DNA from: Chloroflexota bacterium
GTDB lineage: Bacteria; Chloroflexota; Anaerolineae; J036; Brachytrichaceae
Length of the DNA stretch: 64,000 nt
Direction of reading: 5' to 3'
Assembly: GCA_021788625.1 (NCBI GenBank)
Contig: JAJYKL010000001.1
Location: 62,001 to 126,000 of the forward strand
Shown: piece after piece, positions 8,946 to 18,310 of the stretch
How positions within the stretch are numbered: position 1 is the first letter of the stretch
Layout: each line of letters opens with the position of its first letter
The notes under the pieces: generated by a model
What the model was told of the DNA's origin: nothing
Database searches by the model: none
The model's input: the letters and a program-made list of their open reading frames with translations, nothing else
Position numbers and translations under genes: made by a program

Positions 8946-10808
8946 ATGAGTTCGCAGGCTCGCTGGTTTAGAATATCCGATCACTTATACAGGTTCGAAG
9001 ATACATGTAACGTTTACGCCATTATCGAAAACGGAGAAGCGGTTTTGATTGATTTTGGCAGCGGGGAAATACTGGACCATCTGAGTGACATAGATGTGCA
9101 GCGGGTGATTGCAATCGTGCATACTCACCACCATCGAGATCAGTGCCAGGGAGACTTACGCGCTACGGATGCGGGCATACCCATCTACGTTCCTGAGCAT
9201 GAGCGCCATCTGTTTGAACATGCCGAGCTTTTCTGGGCAGGAAAGCAGTTGTTCGACATGTACAACGTACGCAACACGTACTACTCGCTGACTCATGACG
9301 TTCCAGTTGCTGGTTCGCTTGAGGATTTTGGTACCTGGTCAGCAGGATCGGTTACCATCGATATACTACCCACACCTGGGCACACTTATGGTTCGCAGAC
9401 CCTGTTGCTAACGATCGATAACCAGCGCGTTGCCTTTACCGGTGATCTAGTCTATGGTAACGGTAAAGTGCTCACCATGTACGATATGCAGTACGGTTAC
9501 GGTGCAGTAGATGGTGTTGAGTTTGCCATTCTGTCCCTCCACAATCTGGCCGATAGAAAACCGCAGTTGCTCTGCCCTTCACATGGCCAACTGATGGACA
9601 ATGCTGATGCAGCCATGCGTCAAACGCAAGCAAACTTGACAGGTTTCTTCCGGCTCATGTCGGGCGGGAACGCACCGGTAAACGAGATCGACTTTACGCC
9701 TGTTACACCGCATGTGCTGGCCGCAACCTATGGATGTGCCTTCTTCTACATAATAATATCCGACTCGGGTAAAGCATTGATGGTTGATTTCGGTTCGCCC
9801 AACTTTCAGCTTTTCGCGCCGGCTAATCGCTATTTTGAAGATTGGGATACAGTGCGCTTCATTGAACATTCACTGAGTCGATTACGCGATCAATATGGCA
9901 TCAGGAAGATTGAAGCCGTTTTACCAAGCCACTATCATGACGACCACATTAACGGCATCCCATTTCTACAAAAACATATGGGCGTTGAGTGCTGGGCTTA
10001 CGAGAATATGCGCGATATCCTGGAGAACAACCGAGGTGAATTGATCGGATGCGTCCTGCCCACCCCGGTTAAGGTCCATCGAACATTTCATGAGGGTGAG
10101 CGCCTGCTTTGGGAAGGTTTCGAGTTCACGATTCACCACACGCCGGGGCACGCTGATTATCACATGGGAATGTTCGGTCACGTTGACGGGCATTCGATCG
10201 CCTTCTCTGGTGATAACATCTTTCCTTCATCTCCGACTAACCCGGCCGTCGTGAACAATAATCCCGTACCAAGTCTGATCTACCGTAATCACGTGCACAA
10301 GACCAGCCATGTGCAGACGGCACGCCTGTACCTGCAATACAAACCGGACATCCTATGTACCGGACACGATATGAGGCGTGAAATCACCCCACAACTCTAC
10401 GAGTCTTTCGCGCACAATGCGGAGCAACTTACGCGTTACTTCGAGGTCCTGCTGCCTGGCGAGGCGGATTATGGTCTGGAACCGAGTTGGGCGTCGATCT
10501 ATCCATACCAATCGCTTGCCAAAGCTGGCGATACTTTGGCTCTGCAGGTTCGGCTGTACAACTACTACCCAAATCGGCCAATTAACGCCAAAGTGAGTCT
10601 GGTGACACCAGATGGCTGGCTTGTAGAGCCGGACTTTGACGTGCTGGAGATTCATCCGCGCAAACAAGGTTACGTGAATTTCCGGGTTTCCATCCCGGAT
10701 GGTTACCATTTCCCATATCCACGCATCGCCATGGCAGCGGATGTTGTATACGATGGTAAGCATCTCGGTCAAATCACCGAAGCAACGGTCGAGGAGTTAA
10801 GGAGCTGA
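8946..10808 (+). CDS. Tandem metallo-beta-lactamase-fold hydrolase with C-terminal beta domain
   Basis: About 620 residues with two MBL domains in one chain. Each has its own metal signature: HTHHHRDQC near residues 58-66 and SHYHDDHING near 327-336, with later metal ligands PTPGHTYGS and FTGDLVYG in the first and HTPGHADYH and FSGDNIF in the second. The last 110 residues have no such motifs and look like an Ig-like beta domain (VSLVTPDGWLVEP). The substrate is unknown; MBL proteins include thioesterases, lactonases and nucleases. ATG 8946 is preferred over the earlier in-frame ATG at 8910 because GGGAGG precedes it and similarity starts here. It ends seven bases before the next gene, probably one operon. 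Confidence 0.82.
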   Translation: MSSQARWFRISDHLYRFEDTCNVYAIIENGEAVLIDFGSGEILDHLSDIDVQRVIAIVHTHHHRDQCQGDLRATDAGIPIYVPEHERHLFEHAELFWAGKQLFDMYNVRNTYYSLTHDVPVAGSLEDFGTWSAGSVTIDILPTPGHTYGSQTLLLTIDNQRVAFTGDLVYGNGKVLTMYDMQYGYGAVDGVEFAILSLHNLADRKPQLLCPSHGQLMDNADAAMRQTQANLTGFFRLMSGGNAPVNEIDFTPVTPHVLAATYGCAFFYIIISDSGKALMVDFGSPNFQLFAPANRYFEDWDTVRFIEHSLSRLRDQYGIRKIEAVLPSHYHDDHINGIPFLQKHMGVECWAYENMRDILENNRGELIGCVLPTPVKVHRTFHEGERLLWEGFEFTIHHTPGHADYHMGMFGHVDGHSIAFSGDNIFPSSPTNPAVVNNNPVPSLIYRNHVHKTSHVQTARLYLQYKPDILCTGHDMRREITPQLYESFAHNAEQLTRYFEVLLPGEADYGLEPSWASIYPYQSLAKAGDTLALQVRLYNYYPNRPINAKVSLVTPDGWLVEPDFDVLEIHPRKQGYVNFRVSIPDGYHFPYPRIAMAADVVYDGKHLGQITEATVEELRS

Positions 10809-10815
10809 CTAGCTG

Positions 10816-11508
10816 ATGAACCTTGTCACATTAACTGACATTCCTTTTCAGGTCGATGTTGAAGCCTTGATGGGGCATGTACATATGCGTCCCGATCAAG
10901 ACGACATACCAGAATTACTGAACATGGCGCATGAAGCCGAAAAGATCGCACGCCCCAAGGCGACTTATCAGCTCTCCTTCGTCGAGCATGTGGACGAGCG
11001 TTGTATAACCGTCGATGGCATTCTTTTTCATAGTCGAATCCTGCGCATGAATCTGGATCAGGCTCATCGTGTATTCCCGTACATGGCTACTTGCGGGACT
11101 GAACTGCAAGACTGGTCGGATGGTTTTGATGACATTCTGGCTATATTCTGGGCGGACACCATCAAAGCAATGGCTCTTGCTACGGCAACGAGCGCGATGC
11201 ACGCACATCTGCAAACTCATTACCTGCTCGGGCCGACCGGCACCATGAATCCTGGCTCCTTAGCTGACTGGCCAATTAGTGAACAAAAGCCTTTTTTCCA
11301 CCTGTTTGGCGATGAACAAAATCCCATTGGCATCCGGCTTTCCAGTGATTTCCTGATGACACCGAATAAGTCGGTAACTGGTTTGCAGTTCAGCACCGAA
11401 GGCTCCTTTGTGAATTGTGTGCTCTGCCCACGCGAAGACTGCCCGGGACGTCGTGCGCCGTACGATGAGGCTCAGTTCGAGAAATATGGCTTGCAGGCAC
11501 CCACTTGA
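10816..11508 (+). CDS. Stand-alone methionine synthase activation-domain-like protein
   Basis: A 230-residue protein resembling the short proteins annotated as vitamin B12-dependent methionine synthase activation domain. Supporting segments are TMNPGSLADWPISEQKPFF (the activation-domain PGS-DWP signature), IGIRLSSDFLMTPNKSVTG, and a Cys-rich end NCVLCPREDCPG with three cysteines that may bind metal or act in redox chemistry. In MetH this domain binds SAM and helps reductive methylation of cob(II)alamin; stand-alone forms are often near corrinoid methyltransferases, none of which is seen here. It follows the MBL gene with a seven-base gap. Function is inferred from the fold only. Confidence 0.7.
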   Translation: MNLVTLTDIPFQVDVEALMGHVHMRPDQDDIPELLNMAHEAEKIARPKATYQLSFVEHVDERCITVDGILFHSRILRMNLDQAHRVFPYMATCGTELQDWSDGFDDILAIFWADTIKAMALATATSAMHAHLQTHYLLGPTGTMNPGSLADWPISEQKPFFHLFGDEQNPIGIRLSSDFLMTPNKSVTGLQFSTEGSFVNCVLCPREDCPGRRAPYDEAQFEKYGLQAPT

Positions 11509-11566
11509 GGCAGGCTGGCTAAGGTTGAAAATCTCTCGTGTAGTTCCAGAATATGGTATAAGTTAA

Positions 11567-11582
11567 CGACCGGGGGCGGTCG
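11567..11582 (+). promoter_or_regulatory. Perfect stem-loop upstream of the 11,654 gene
   Basis: CGACCG and CGGTCG form a perfect 6-bp stem around a GGGG loop, 71 bases upstream of the membrane-protein start. No T-run follows, so it is not a classical terminator. It could end the preceding operon weakly or shape the leader of the next gene. Confidence 0.4.
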
Positions 11583-11653
11583 GATGACAGGCGACTACCA
11601 GAAAATAAGTGCCCGATACCGGTAACGGGAGATGGTGGTCCTTTAGGTGGGGA

Positions 11654-12577
11654 ATGAGGGTCATTATCATCCAAAGCCTGGATTGGCTGGCGCGGATATG
11701 TTATAAAGCAGGACATAACCGCCAGATCAAGGCCTGTATGTTTTTACTTTGCGCCCTGGCATTTGGTGCGCTGGTCTGGCTGCGTACCGTACGCACAAAC
11801 GACTTTAGAGTATATCCTCTTACGCCTCCTTTTTTAAAAGCTACACTGGTGAATCGCTATGTAAAAGCCACTGGCAACCTTCTCACCAAAGGGGCATACG
11901 ACATCAAAGTGCCTCTATTAGGATTTTTCTGGCAAAGTATTCGATTCATTCCCATGAGCATCAACGGATCAAACGATTCGCTGGAAGTACTGGACGAGGG
12001 TCTGCCAACTCAGGCAGGGACAACCAATCCCATTACATTAGTCGGTAAACTATTAGTGGGCGAGGACCAATATCCGGACTATTACCTTAAGGTCGAAGAC
12101 CCTCCAAACTTGGTAATCTATGATGCCCTGGCTTGGTTATGTGTCGCAGTACTGGGCAGTGTTGTTTTCGGAGTTGGCATAAACGGGATGATACGCCGAG
12201 TAGATTATGCCGTTGCCACTCCACTGGGCCTGACTAATAAGGCTGGGTGGAAACCATCTACCTCCTTTGTGTTATGGTTTGGCAGCCTGGGGGCGGGCTA
12301 TGCAGATGTTGTGCTGCGACAGGTTCCAGTTTCATTCCGAGCCATACCCGCGGAAGCCCGCCTGACACCCGCATCCCAGCCCGATTCATGGGCGGTAGTC
12401 ATCCGGCGTCTGCGCATGGTTCACATGACTATAGTTGCTACCTCTTATGGTGCTCTCCCGGCGATGCGCATCGAGTTCGAAGATGAGCGAGGGATTACGC
12501 GCAATGGCCTCGTGGCTGCCAGCGACCGTGCCTTGATGACGAAAATGCTCGACGTGCTACGCTTTATAGGACAGTGA
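11654..12577 (+). CDS. Membrane protein of unknown function
   Basis: A 307-residue protein I do not recognise. The start ATG 11654 has AGGTGGGG just upstream, better than the in-frame GTG at 11609. Two hydrophobic helices are visible: about residues 28-45 (ACMFLLCALAFGALVWL) and about 158-178 (ALAWLCVAVLGSVVFGVGING). The segment between them, about 110 residues, should be outside the membrane and the last 125 residues inside. The C-terminal part is a compact domain with no recognised motif. It lies alone between the MetH-activation-like gene and a convergent nitrilase-like gene, with stop codons one base apart, so no partner is suggested by context. Confidence 0.75.
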   Translation: MRVIIIQSLDWLARICYKAGHNRQIKACMFLLCALAFGALVWLRTVRTNDFRVYPLTPPFLKATLVNRYVKATGNLLTKGAYDIKVPLLGFFWQSIRFIPMSINGSNDSLEVLDEGLPTQAGTTNPITLVGKLLVGEDQYPDYYLKVEDPPNLVIYDALAWLCVAVLGSVVFGVGINGMIRRVDYAVATPLGLTNKAGWKPSTSFVLWFGSLGAGYADVVLRQVPVSFRAIPAEARLTPASQPDSWAVVIRRLRMVHMTIVATSYGALPAMRIEFEDERGITRNGLVAASDRALMTKMLDVLRFIGQ

Positions 12578-12578
12578 G

Positions 12579-13391
12579 TCAGTACTTACGGACTATGCTC
12601 TTATAGCTGAGTGGCTGGCGAGTCTGGAAAAACTGAGTTTCCTCCCGCAGGCGTCTATTCTCATCAACATCAATCTTGGCCACAATATAGCCTTCGGTCG
12701 TTTCGTCCAGGTCGACGATCACTTCACCACGTGGATTGACGATCATGCTTTCTCCGCAAAAGGTGGTAGCGGGCTCTTCGCCAATGCGGTTGGCTGCACA
12801 AACGAAACAGGCATTTTCAGCCGCGCGCGCAGAGATAAATGTGCGCCACTCGGCTGCCCGTTGTGCATCCCAGGCAGCCGCAACCAGAATGATCTCAGCG
12901 CCGTCCAGGCATAAGCTGCGTGCTCCCTCAGGATAGGCGATGTCCCAGCCCACCTGCAAACCCAATAAACCCATGGGCGTTTCCAGAGGCTCCAGGCGAA
13001 AACCAGGCCGGAAGAGCATTTGCTCCTCTCCGCGCAGGTGAAGTTTTCGGTAGTGACCCACCACATCGCCTTCAGGACCCACCAGTACGGCGGAGTTGAA
13101 TAGAATACTTTCCACACGCTCCTTGCTGGCTATGCCAAAGGCAATGTGGGTGCCTGTCTCGTTAGCTCTTTGCGCCATGACGTTGACCGACGGTCCAGGT
13201 ACGCGTTGAGTAAGTTGTGCGAACCGCGCACCACACTCATAACCAGTAGTAGCTAGCTCCGGGAAGACTATAAAATCCACCTTTTGCTCACTGGTGATCT
13301 TCCGCACGAACTCGGACATCTTGGCTAGGTTGACTTCTGGCTCACCGAGTTTCGTGTCCATTTGAACGACGGCAACCGTGATCTCACGCAT
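12579..13391 (-). CDS. Nitrilase-superfamily protein lacking the catalytic cysteine
   Basis: A 270-residue carbon-nitrogen hydrolase fold. Two members of the Glu-Lys-Cys triad are visible: Glu in FPELATTGY near residue 45 and Lys in YRKLHLRGEEQM near 115. The third is not: the family motif ICYD..FPE reads VGWDIAYPE near residue 150, with a GGC glycine codon at the cysteine position. The second-glutamate loop GEEQM is kept. A normal enzyme of this family hydrolyses amides or nitriles; this one may be inactive or non-hydrolytic. It has a good AAGGAG ribosome site before ATG 13391 and intact length, so it is unlikely to be decaying. It is monocistronic and faces the previous gene tail to tail. 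Confidence 0.85.
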   Translation of the reverse strand: MREITVAVVQMDTKLGEPEVNLAKMSEFVRKITSEQKVDFIVFPELATTGYECGARFAQLTQRVPGPSVNVMAQRANETGTHIAFGIASKERVESILFNSAVLVGPEGDVVGHYRKLHLRGEEQMLFRPGFRLEPLETPMGLLGLQVGWDIAYPEGARSLCLDGAEIILVAAAWDAQRAAEWRTFISARAAENACFVCAANRIGEEPATTFCGESMIVNPRGEVIVDLDETTEGYIVAKIDVDENRRLREETQFFQTRQPLSYKSIVRKY

Positions 13392-13751
13392 GGTATCTCC
13401 TTCGATAGCAGTGTCGGGTTGGCTTAGTTTACAACATCCAGCGTCAGGGATTATGGGAAGTTCCGTTCCAGAATCAGTGTGGTTTTGCTATAAACGCACC
13501 GTAGACTTTTGCAGTGCCACCATATATTACATGCGGTGTTGAGCAGGTCATTGCCCCATGCAGTTCTAACGCTGGGCTCATCCGGCTCTCGAGCAGGCGG
13601 TTTATCGTTAACAGGTGAGGTGGCCCTATGAGACATTGCCGGTTGTCTGCCTGCTGCGGATCATGTCAATCGCCGTGATAAAGGCTACAATTAATGATGT
13701 GGAAACTCCACGATGCGTTTCCATGAGTCTGATAATTCTGGAGGATTTAGT
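13392..13751. other. Divergent intergenic region, nitrilase-like / glutamate dehydrogenase
   Basis: This 360-base stretch should hold the promoters of both flanking genes. I see a TACAAT -10-like hexamer at 13686-13691 facing glutamate dehydrogenase but no convincing -35 partner. GGAGG lies at the right distance before ATG 13752. No coding frame with a ribosome site, RNA gene or repeat was recognised. Confidence 0.5.
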
Positions 13752-15083
13752 ATGGCGATTTTGAAAGCTGCACCTCCTGAGGTGTCCGTGAAGACACCTA
13801 ATGGCAACGGATGGCAGCAAAACCAGACCGCTGAAGGGGCACAGGAAAGTGCCTATATTACGGCGATCACACAGTTCGACCATGCAGTTCAGTATCTCAA
13901 TGTTGATGTTGGGATCGCCGCGCTCTTGAAAACATGCAAGCGGGAACTGACCGTCTCTTTCCCCGTCAAGATGGACGATGGACAAATAAAAATCTACACC
14001 GGCTACCGTGTCCACCACAATACAGCGCGAGGCCCATCAAAAGGCGGCATTCGCTATAACCCAAACGTTTCACTCGATGAGGTACGTGCTCTCGCGATGT
14101 GGATGACCTGGAAGTGTGCTGTCGTGAATATACCGTACGGTGGTGCAAAGGGGGGTGTCATCGTCGAGCCGAAGAAGCTCTCCATGCACGAACTGGAAGG
14201 TCTCACTCGTCGCTACACGACCGAGATTGCTCCGATCATAAGCCCTGAAGGTGATATCCCGGCTCCCGACATGGGCACCAATCCTCAGATCATGGCCTGG
14301 ATGATGGATACCTACTCGATGCACCGTGGGTATTCTGTACCCGCTGTGGTCACGGGTAAGCCTTTGAATATTGGCGGTTCGGCTGGGCGACTCGAGGCGA
14401 CCGGACGCGGCGTGATGTATACCGTACGTGAGGCATTCCGCACATATGGTTGGCGGTTTGAGGGTTCGACGGTGGCCGTACAGGGTTTTGGGAATGTTGG
14501 CTCTGTCACAGCGTCTGCGGCACACGAGATGGGCTGCAAGGTAATTGCCTTGAGTGATATCGAAGGCGGACTCTACAACCCTAAAGGTATCGACGTGCCT
14601 AAATTGCGCCAGTACCGTAAAGAGCATGGCACCATCATTGGTTTCAGCGAAGCAGAACCGATTACGAATGCAGATCTGATTGCCATGCCATGCGACGTAC
14701 TGGTCCCCGCTGCGATGGAAGATCAGGTGAATCGCTCCAATGCTCACACGGTGCAAGCTCGTATGGTGGCAGAGGGAGCGAATGGCCCCACTACACCTGA
14801 TGCGGACCGCGTACTCAACGAGAAGGGTATCATTGTTATTCCCGACATTTTGTGCAATGCGGGCGGAGTGGTCGTCTCCTATTTCGAGTGGGTGCAGGAT
14901 ATGCAGCAGCTATTCTGGGAAGAGGAAGACGTGAACCATCGCCTGGAACGCATCATGGTACGCAGTTTCCGGGACGTATATGAGACGTCACGACAGATGG
15001 GGGTCGATCTGCGTACCGCCGCATTGGTATTGGGGATTGGACGAGTCGCCGAAGCCACTAAAACCCGTGGTCTCTACCCATAG
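13752..15083 (+). CDS. Glu/Leu/Phe/Val dehydrogenase (glutamate dehydrogenase type)
   Basis: Reversible oxidative deamination of glutamate to 2-oxoglutarate and ammonia with NAD(P). ATG 13752 is chosen because GGAGG precedes it; an earlier in-frame ATG at 13713 lacks one. The 443-residue length is usual for the hexameric enzyme. Visible features are the substrate site GPSKGGIRY, the catalytic-lysine motif IPYGGAKGGV near residue 125, PAPDMGTNPQ with the catalytic Asp, and the Rossmann motif VAVQGFGNVGS near 235. The Leu/Phe/Val dehydrogenases share these motifs, but length and PAPDMGT favour glutamate. It is followed by a strong stem-loop. Confidence 0.93.
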   Translation: MAILKAAPPEVSVKTPNGNGWQQNQTAEGAQESAYITAITQFDHAVQYLNVDVGIAALLKTCKRELTVSFPVKMDDGQIKIYTGYRVHHNTARGPSKGGIRYNPNVSLDEVRALAMWMTWKCAVVNIPYGGAKGGVIVEPKKLSMHELEGLTRRYTTEIAPIISPEGDIPAPDMGTNPQIMAWMMDTYSMHRGYSVPAVVTGKPLNIGGSAGRLEATGRGVMYTVREAFRTYGWRFEGSTVAVQGFGNVGSVTASAAHEMGCKVIALSDIEGGLYNPKGIDVPKLRQYRKEHGTIIGFSEAEPITNADLIAMPCDVLVPAAMEDQVNRSNAHTVQARMVAEGANGPTTPDADRVLNEKGIIVIPDILCNAGGVVVSYFEWVQDMQQLFWEEEDVNHRLERIMVRSFRDVYETSRQMGVDLRTAALVLGIGRVAEATKTRGLYP

Positions 15084-15112
15084 ACGAAAGCCCTTCGGAT
15101 CCTGAACGGTTA

Positions 15113-15148
15113 GCGAGCCCGATCTCCAGCCTGAGAGACTGGGCTCGC
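15113..15148 (+). terminator. Stem-loop after glutamate dehydrogenase
   Basis: GCGAGCCC and GGGCTCGC form a perfect 8-bp stem 30 bases after the stop, with an inner CTC/GAG pairing in the loop. There is no T-run after it, so termination strength is uncertain. Confidence 0.5.
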
Positions 15149-15224
15149 GATTGACTAGCGCGCACTGCGCCCGGCTAATCGGACCCAATATACCACCCAT
15201 CAGCCTATAAGGCACCCTTCTATA

Positions 15225-15860
15225 ATGCGCATGATGGAAGAGGAAACCACTCCGCTGGTCATTGGCGGGTTCACGATTGACAAATCGCTCCTGGAATGCA
15301 AGTCAATCCAACGTTGTACGATCAGATCGTGTCAGGCAGGCTGTTGCATGGATGGCGTATGGGTGGATATGTATCAGGCGACCGAAATTCTGGATCATGC
15401 CGCCTTGATTGCTCCCTTTATGCCGCCTGAGCGTCGCGACCCCGATACATGGTTTGCTGAAGCCCACGACGATGATCCCGCCTTCCCTTCGGGTGCCTAT
15501 ATCGGTACAACGAACGTGACTGATCCGTCGCATCCTGCAGGTCGAACGTGTGTCTTCCTGCGCCCATCTAATCGTTACTGTGCAATACAGTCAGCATGCG
15601 AAGCAAATGGCCGTGCATCCTGGTCTTTGAAGCCTTATTATTGCTGTCTCTACCCGCTGGTGGATGAGCAGCGCGATGGCGCGCCGTTACTCATTCTGGA
15701 TGAGGAGAATTCTCTATACCAGCATGGGGCCGGGTGTTATGAAGTGTCCGCTCTCGCGCAGCCTATTTTCCAGATTTATGCGGAGGAGACCGCCTTCGCA
15801 CTTGGCGTAGGCGGCTATCGCGAGTTGTGCGAGCGTGGAGGTGTGCAGCCGCGCTTATAG
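15225..15860 (+). CDS. DUF3109-like cysteine-rich protein
   Basis: A 211-residue cytoplasmic protein with 11 or so cysteines in a pattern like DUF3109/YkgJ-type proteins: RSCQAGCCMDGVWVD near residue 35, RTCVFL near 106, YCAIQSACEANG near 117, and KPYYCCLYPL near 135. Such clusters probably bind zinc or an iron-sulfur cluster, but the biochemical role of the family is not established. The start is uncertain: ATG at 15225 or 15231/15234, none with a strong ribosome site. It stands alone between the gdh stem-loop and the convergent tmk gene. Confidence 0.75.
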   Translation: MRMMEEETTPLVIGGFTIDKSLLECKSIQRCTIRSCQAGCCMDGVWVDMYQATEILDHAALIAPFMPPERRDPDTWFAEAHDDDPAFPSGAYIGTTNVTDPSHPAGRTCVFLRPSNRYCAIQSACEANGRASWSLKPYYCCLYPLVDEQRDGAPLLILDEENSLYQHGAGCYEVSALAQPIFQIYAEETAFALGVGGYRELCERGGVQPRL

Positions 15861-15884
15861 AATGGGTACCTGCCTTGATTGGGT

Positions 15885-16556
15885 TCATGTGATCGATGCC
15901 TGATGGTGAGCTGAAGTGGGTGGGTTCTTCAAGGCGTTTGTGACAGTCCGCTGAATCTGTGTCGCTACCTCGTCGAAAGGCAGTTCCGCATTGATTATCT
16001 CCCAGCGTGACGGTTCATTCCCAGCCAACGACAGATAGCCATTACGCACGTGATGATGGAAATCGAGCGCTTCGGCATCCAGGCGGTTCCAGTCCTTCCC
16101 ACTGGTTTTGCGCTGCAAACCAGTACTGACTTCGACGTCGAGCAATAGCGTCAGGTCAGGTATCAGACCGTAGGTGGCGAATTCCAGCACTTGCTGCAGG
16201 ATATCCAGCTCCAAGCCGCGTCCATGTCCCTGATAGGCCAGACTGCTGTCGGCGAAGCGATCACACACGACAATTCCGCCTCGTATCAGGTGTGGCAGGA
16301 TTTTATCGTTCACGAGTTGCGCACGCGCGGCGCAAAAGAGCAATAGCTCAGCCCGTGCATCCATTTGCGTGGATGAAAAGTCCAGCAGGATGTGCCGGAC
16401 CGCATCGCCAAGGGCAGTACCGCCTGGTTCACGTACGGCCAGAACGTTATACCCGCGCGCCAGCAACCAGTCTGCCAGGTGTTGCGCCTGGGTTGTCTTC
16501 CCGCTTCCCTCTGGACCTTCGAGAGTGATGAACACAATTAATCCGTTCCAATGCAC
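15885..16556 (-). CDS. tmk: Thymidylate kinase
   Basis: Phosphorylates dTMP to dTDP for DNA synthesis. Features of the family are visible: the P-loop GPEGSGKTT near residue 15, REPGGT near 43, the DR motif VCDRFADSSLAYQGHGRGL near 96, and LLLDV. The length of 223 residues is normal, with a short His/Pro-rich tail. ATG 16556 and a GTG eight codons later (at FITLEG) are both possible starts; neither has a strong ribosome site. It is the last gene of the pdxS-pdxT-GNAT-R3H ATPase-tmk series, 23 bases after the ATPase stop. Confidence 0.93.
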   Translation of the reverse strand: MHWNGLIVFITLEGPEGSGKTTQAQHLADWLLARGYNVLAVREPGGTALGDAVRHILLDFSSTQMDARAELLLFCAARAQLVNDKILPHLIRGGIVVCDRFADSSLAYQGHGRGLELDILQQVLEFATYGLIPDLTLLLDVEVSTGLQRKTSGKDWNRLDAEALDFHHHVRNGYLSLAGNEPSRWEIINAELPFDEVATQIQRTVTNALKNPPTSAHHQASIT

Positions 16557-16579
16557 GGGCGATTTGCTGGTCCCGTCCC

Positions 16580-18292
16580 CTAATCACGAAAGATTCTCAC
16601 CCGCCGGGTCGGTTCCCTGCCATACGAATGTGACACGACGTTCGCAGCGCGTGCCAGCTCATGCTGCTGGCGACGAATAAAGGCACTTTGCGGCGATAAG
16701 TCCACCATGCGTTCGCCTGATTTGACACGTTTGACGGCATCCTCAGCCTCGCGCATGGCATCGTCAAAAGGGCTCACCTCGTTATTGCTCAGGTTGAACA
16801 AGTCAACCAGGCAATTTTCCATTTGTGCCGCCGAGTTCGAGCGCAACACATAGATGGGCACGTTACGATGCTCTGCTTCGGAAATGATTTTGGGGCGCTG
16901 GCGATAGTAAGCCTTGGCCGTAATGAGAACATCCGCGTCGTCCAGGCTATCGACAAGTTCGGCCGGCACGCCCAACTGGCGCACGGCCTGCTGCAGCCGA
17001 TTTTTGGGAATGCCAAATGAGTAGAGCTGCATGACCTTCTGTGCATGTTTCACCGATGCCGGTAGCTCCAGATCTTCCATGAGTTCACCGGCCGCCCTGC
17101 GTTCATCATATTCGGCCAGGGATCCATTCGGTGGGGGGACGGACTCGCCCTTGGGCGTCAGCGGCGATGTCAGCCCTGGCATGTGCATGTTGGTGTATGA
17201 CACGCGAGGTGGTTCGCTATGCGGGGCAGGTTCGTATACTGGAACCTGACGCTGTTTCTCTTTCTCAACCCGTTCCACGCGTGACTTATCAATCTGCACG
17301 CTGCCATCGCGGTCATAGGTGCGTAATTCGGTTGCGGCCACCTTACCACGCAGCAGGCGATCCACCGCATCGGCCACATCGGGATGAACCACCAGACGCT
17401 GGCGATCCTGAATCTCCACGAGCACGTCGAAGGTCGGTGGCGCACGACGCTCGAGTACCGTCTTCTGAGTGCCACGCCTGCGAGCTTCCTCATCGGAAAG
17501 GGTTACGCTCTCGATTCCCCCCACCAGGTCGCTGAGGGTGGGGTTGGCCATCAGATTTTCGAGTGTCTGGCCATGAGCGGTACCAATAAGTTGTACCCCG
17601 CGTTCAGCAATAGTGCGGGCTGCTTCTGCTTCCTGCAGGCGTCCAATCTCGTCGATCACGATCACCTGGGGATTATGGTTCTCCACCGCTTCGATCATCA
17701 CCTCATGCTGCCGATTAGGGGTGGCCACTTGCATCCGTCGCGCCCTCCCGACGGCAGGATGAGGAATGTCACCGTCGCCGCCGATTTCATTTGAGGTGTC
17801 GACGATCACTACGCGCTTGGTCTCAGCCAAAACACGTGCTGCTTCACGTAACATGGTAGTCTTGCCGATACCAGGCCGGCCCAGCAGTAGAATGCTCTTG
17901 CCGCTGGCGATGATGTCTTCGACGATACCAATCGTGCCATATACAGCTCGTCCGACCCGGCAAGTCAGACCCACGACCGTGTCACGACGGTTCTTGATTG
18001 CCGAGATGCGATGCAGCGTGCGGGCAATCCCCGCTCGATTGTCTTCATCAAATTCGCCGATCCGCTGCAGTACATACTCGATATCGTCGCGAGACACCTC
18101 CTCGTTACGCAGAATCTGTTCCGGGTTTTCGAGTGCTGCATAACGCGATTCAGGTGGTCGCCCCAGGTCCATCACAATCTCGATGAGATCGTTGAACCTC
18201 CCCGTCTGCTTTAGGGCCGTGACGAGCGCTGGTGGGAGCACGTTGAAGAGCGCATCCAGATCATCTGTAATTCGTAACTCATGCATACTCAT
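16580..18292 (-). CDS. AAA ATPase with R3H domain (SpoIIIAA/Ycf45-like)
   Basis: A 570-residue ATPase. Walker A GRPGIGKT is at residues 138-145, Walker B VIVIDEIGR near 215, and the N-terminal part resembles SpoIIIAA/Ycf45 proteins, ring ATPases of the secretion-ATPase class. A linker rich in Pro, Glu and Arg (about 320-400) leads to a second conserved segment and then to a C-terminal R3H single-stranded nucleic-acid-binding domain (LSPQSAFIRRQQHELARAA, about 525-560). A role with RNA or DNA ends is likely but not known. It sits between the GNAT-like gene and tmk in one operon, an arrangement that fits Chloroflexota genomes. Confidence 0.85.
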   Translation of the reverse strand: MSMHELRITDDLDALFNVLPPALVTALKQTGRFNDLIEIVMDLGRPPESRYAALENPEQILRNEEVSRDDIEYVLQRIGEFDEDNRAGIARTLHRISAIKNRRDTVVGLTCRVGRAVYGTIGIVEDIIASGKSILLLGRPGIGKTTMLREAARVLAETKRVVIVDTSNEIGGDGDIPHPAVGRARRMQVATPNRQHEVMIEAVENHNPQVIVIDEIGRLQEAEAARTIAERGVQLIGTAHGQTLENLMANPTLSDLVGGIESVTLSDEEARRRGTQKTVLERRAPPTFDVLVEIQDRQRLVVHPDVADAVDRLLRGKVAATELRTYDRDGSVQIDKSRVERVEKEKQRQVPVYEPAPHSEPPRVSYTNMHMPGLTSPLTPKGESVPPPNGSLAEYDERRAAGELMEDLELPASVKHAQKVMQLYSFGIPKNRLQQAVRQLGVPAELVDSLDDADVLITAKAYYRQRPKIISEAEHRNVPIYVLRSNSAAQMENCLVDLFNLSNNEVSPFDDAMREAEDAVKRVKSGERMVDLSPQSAFIRRQQHELARAANVVSHSYGREPTRRVRIFRD

Positions 18293-18310
18293 GTCAGAGG
18301 TTCGTCCCTT

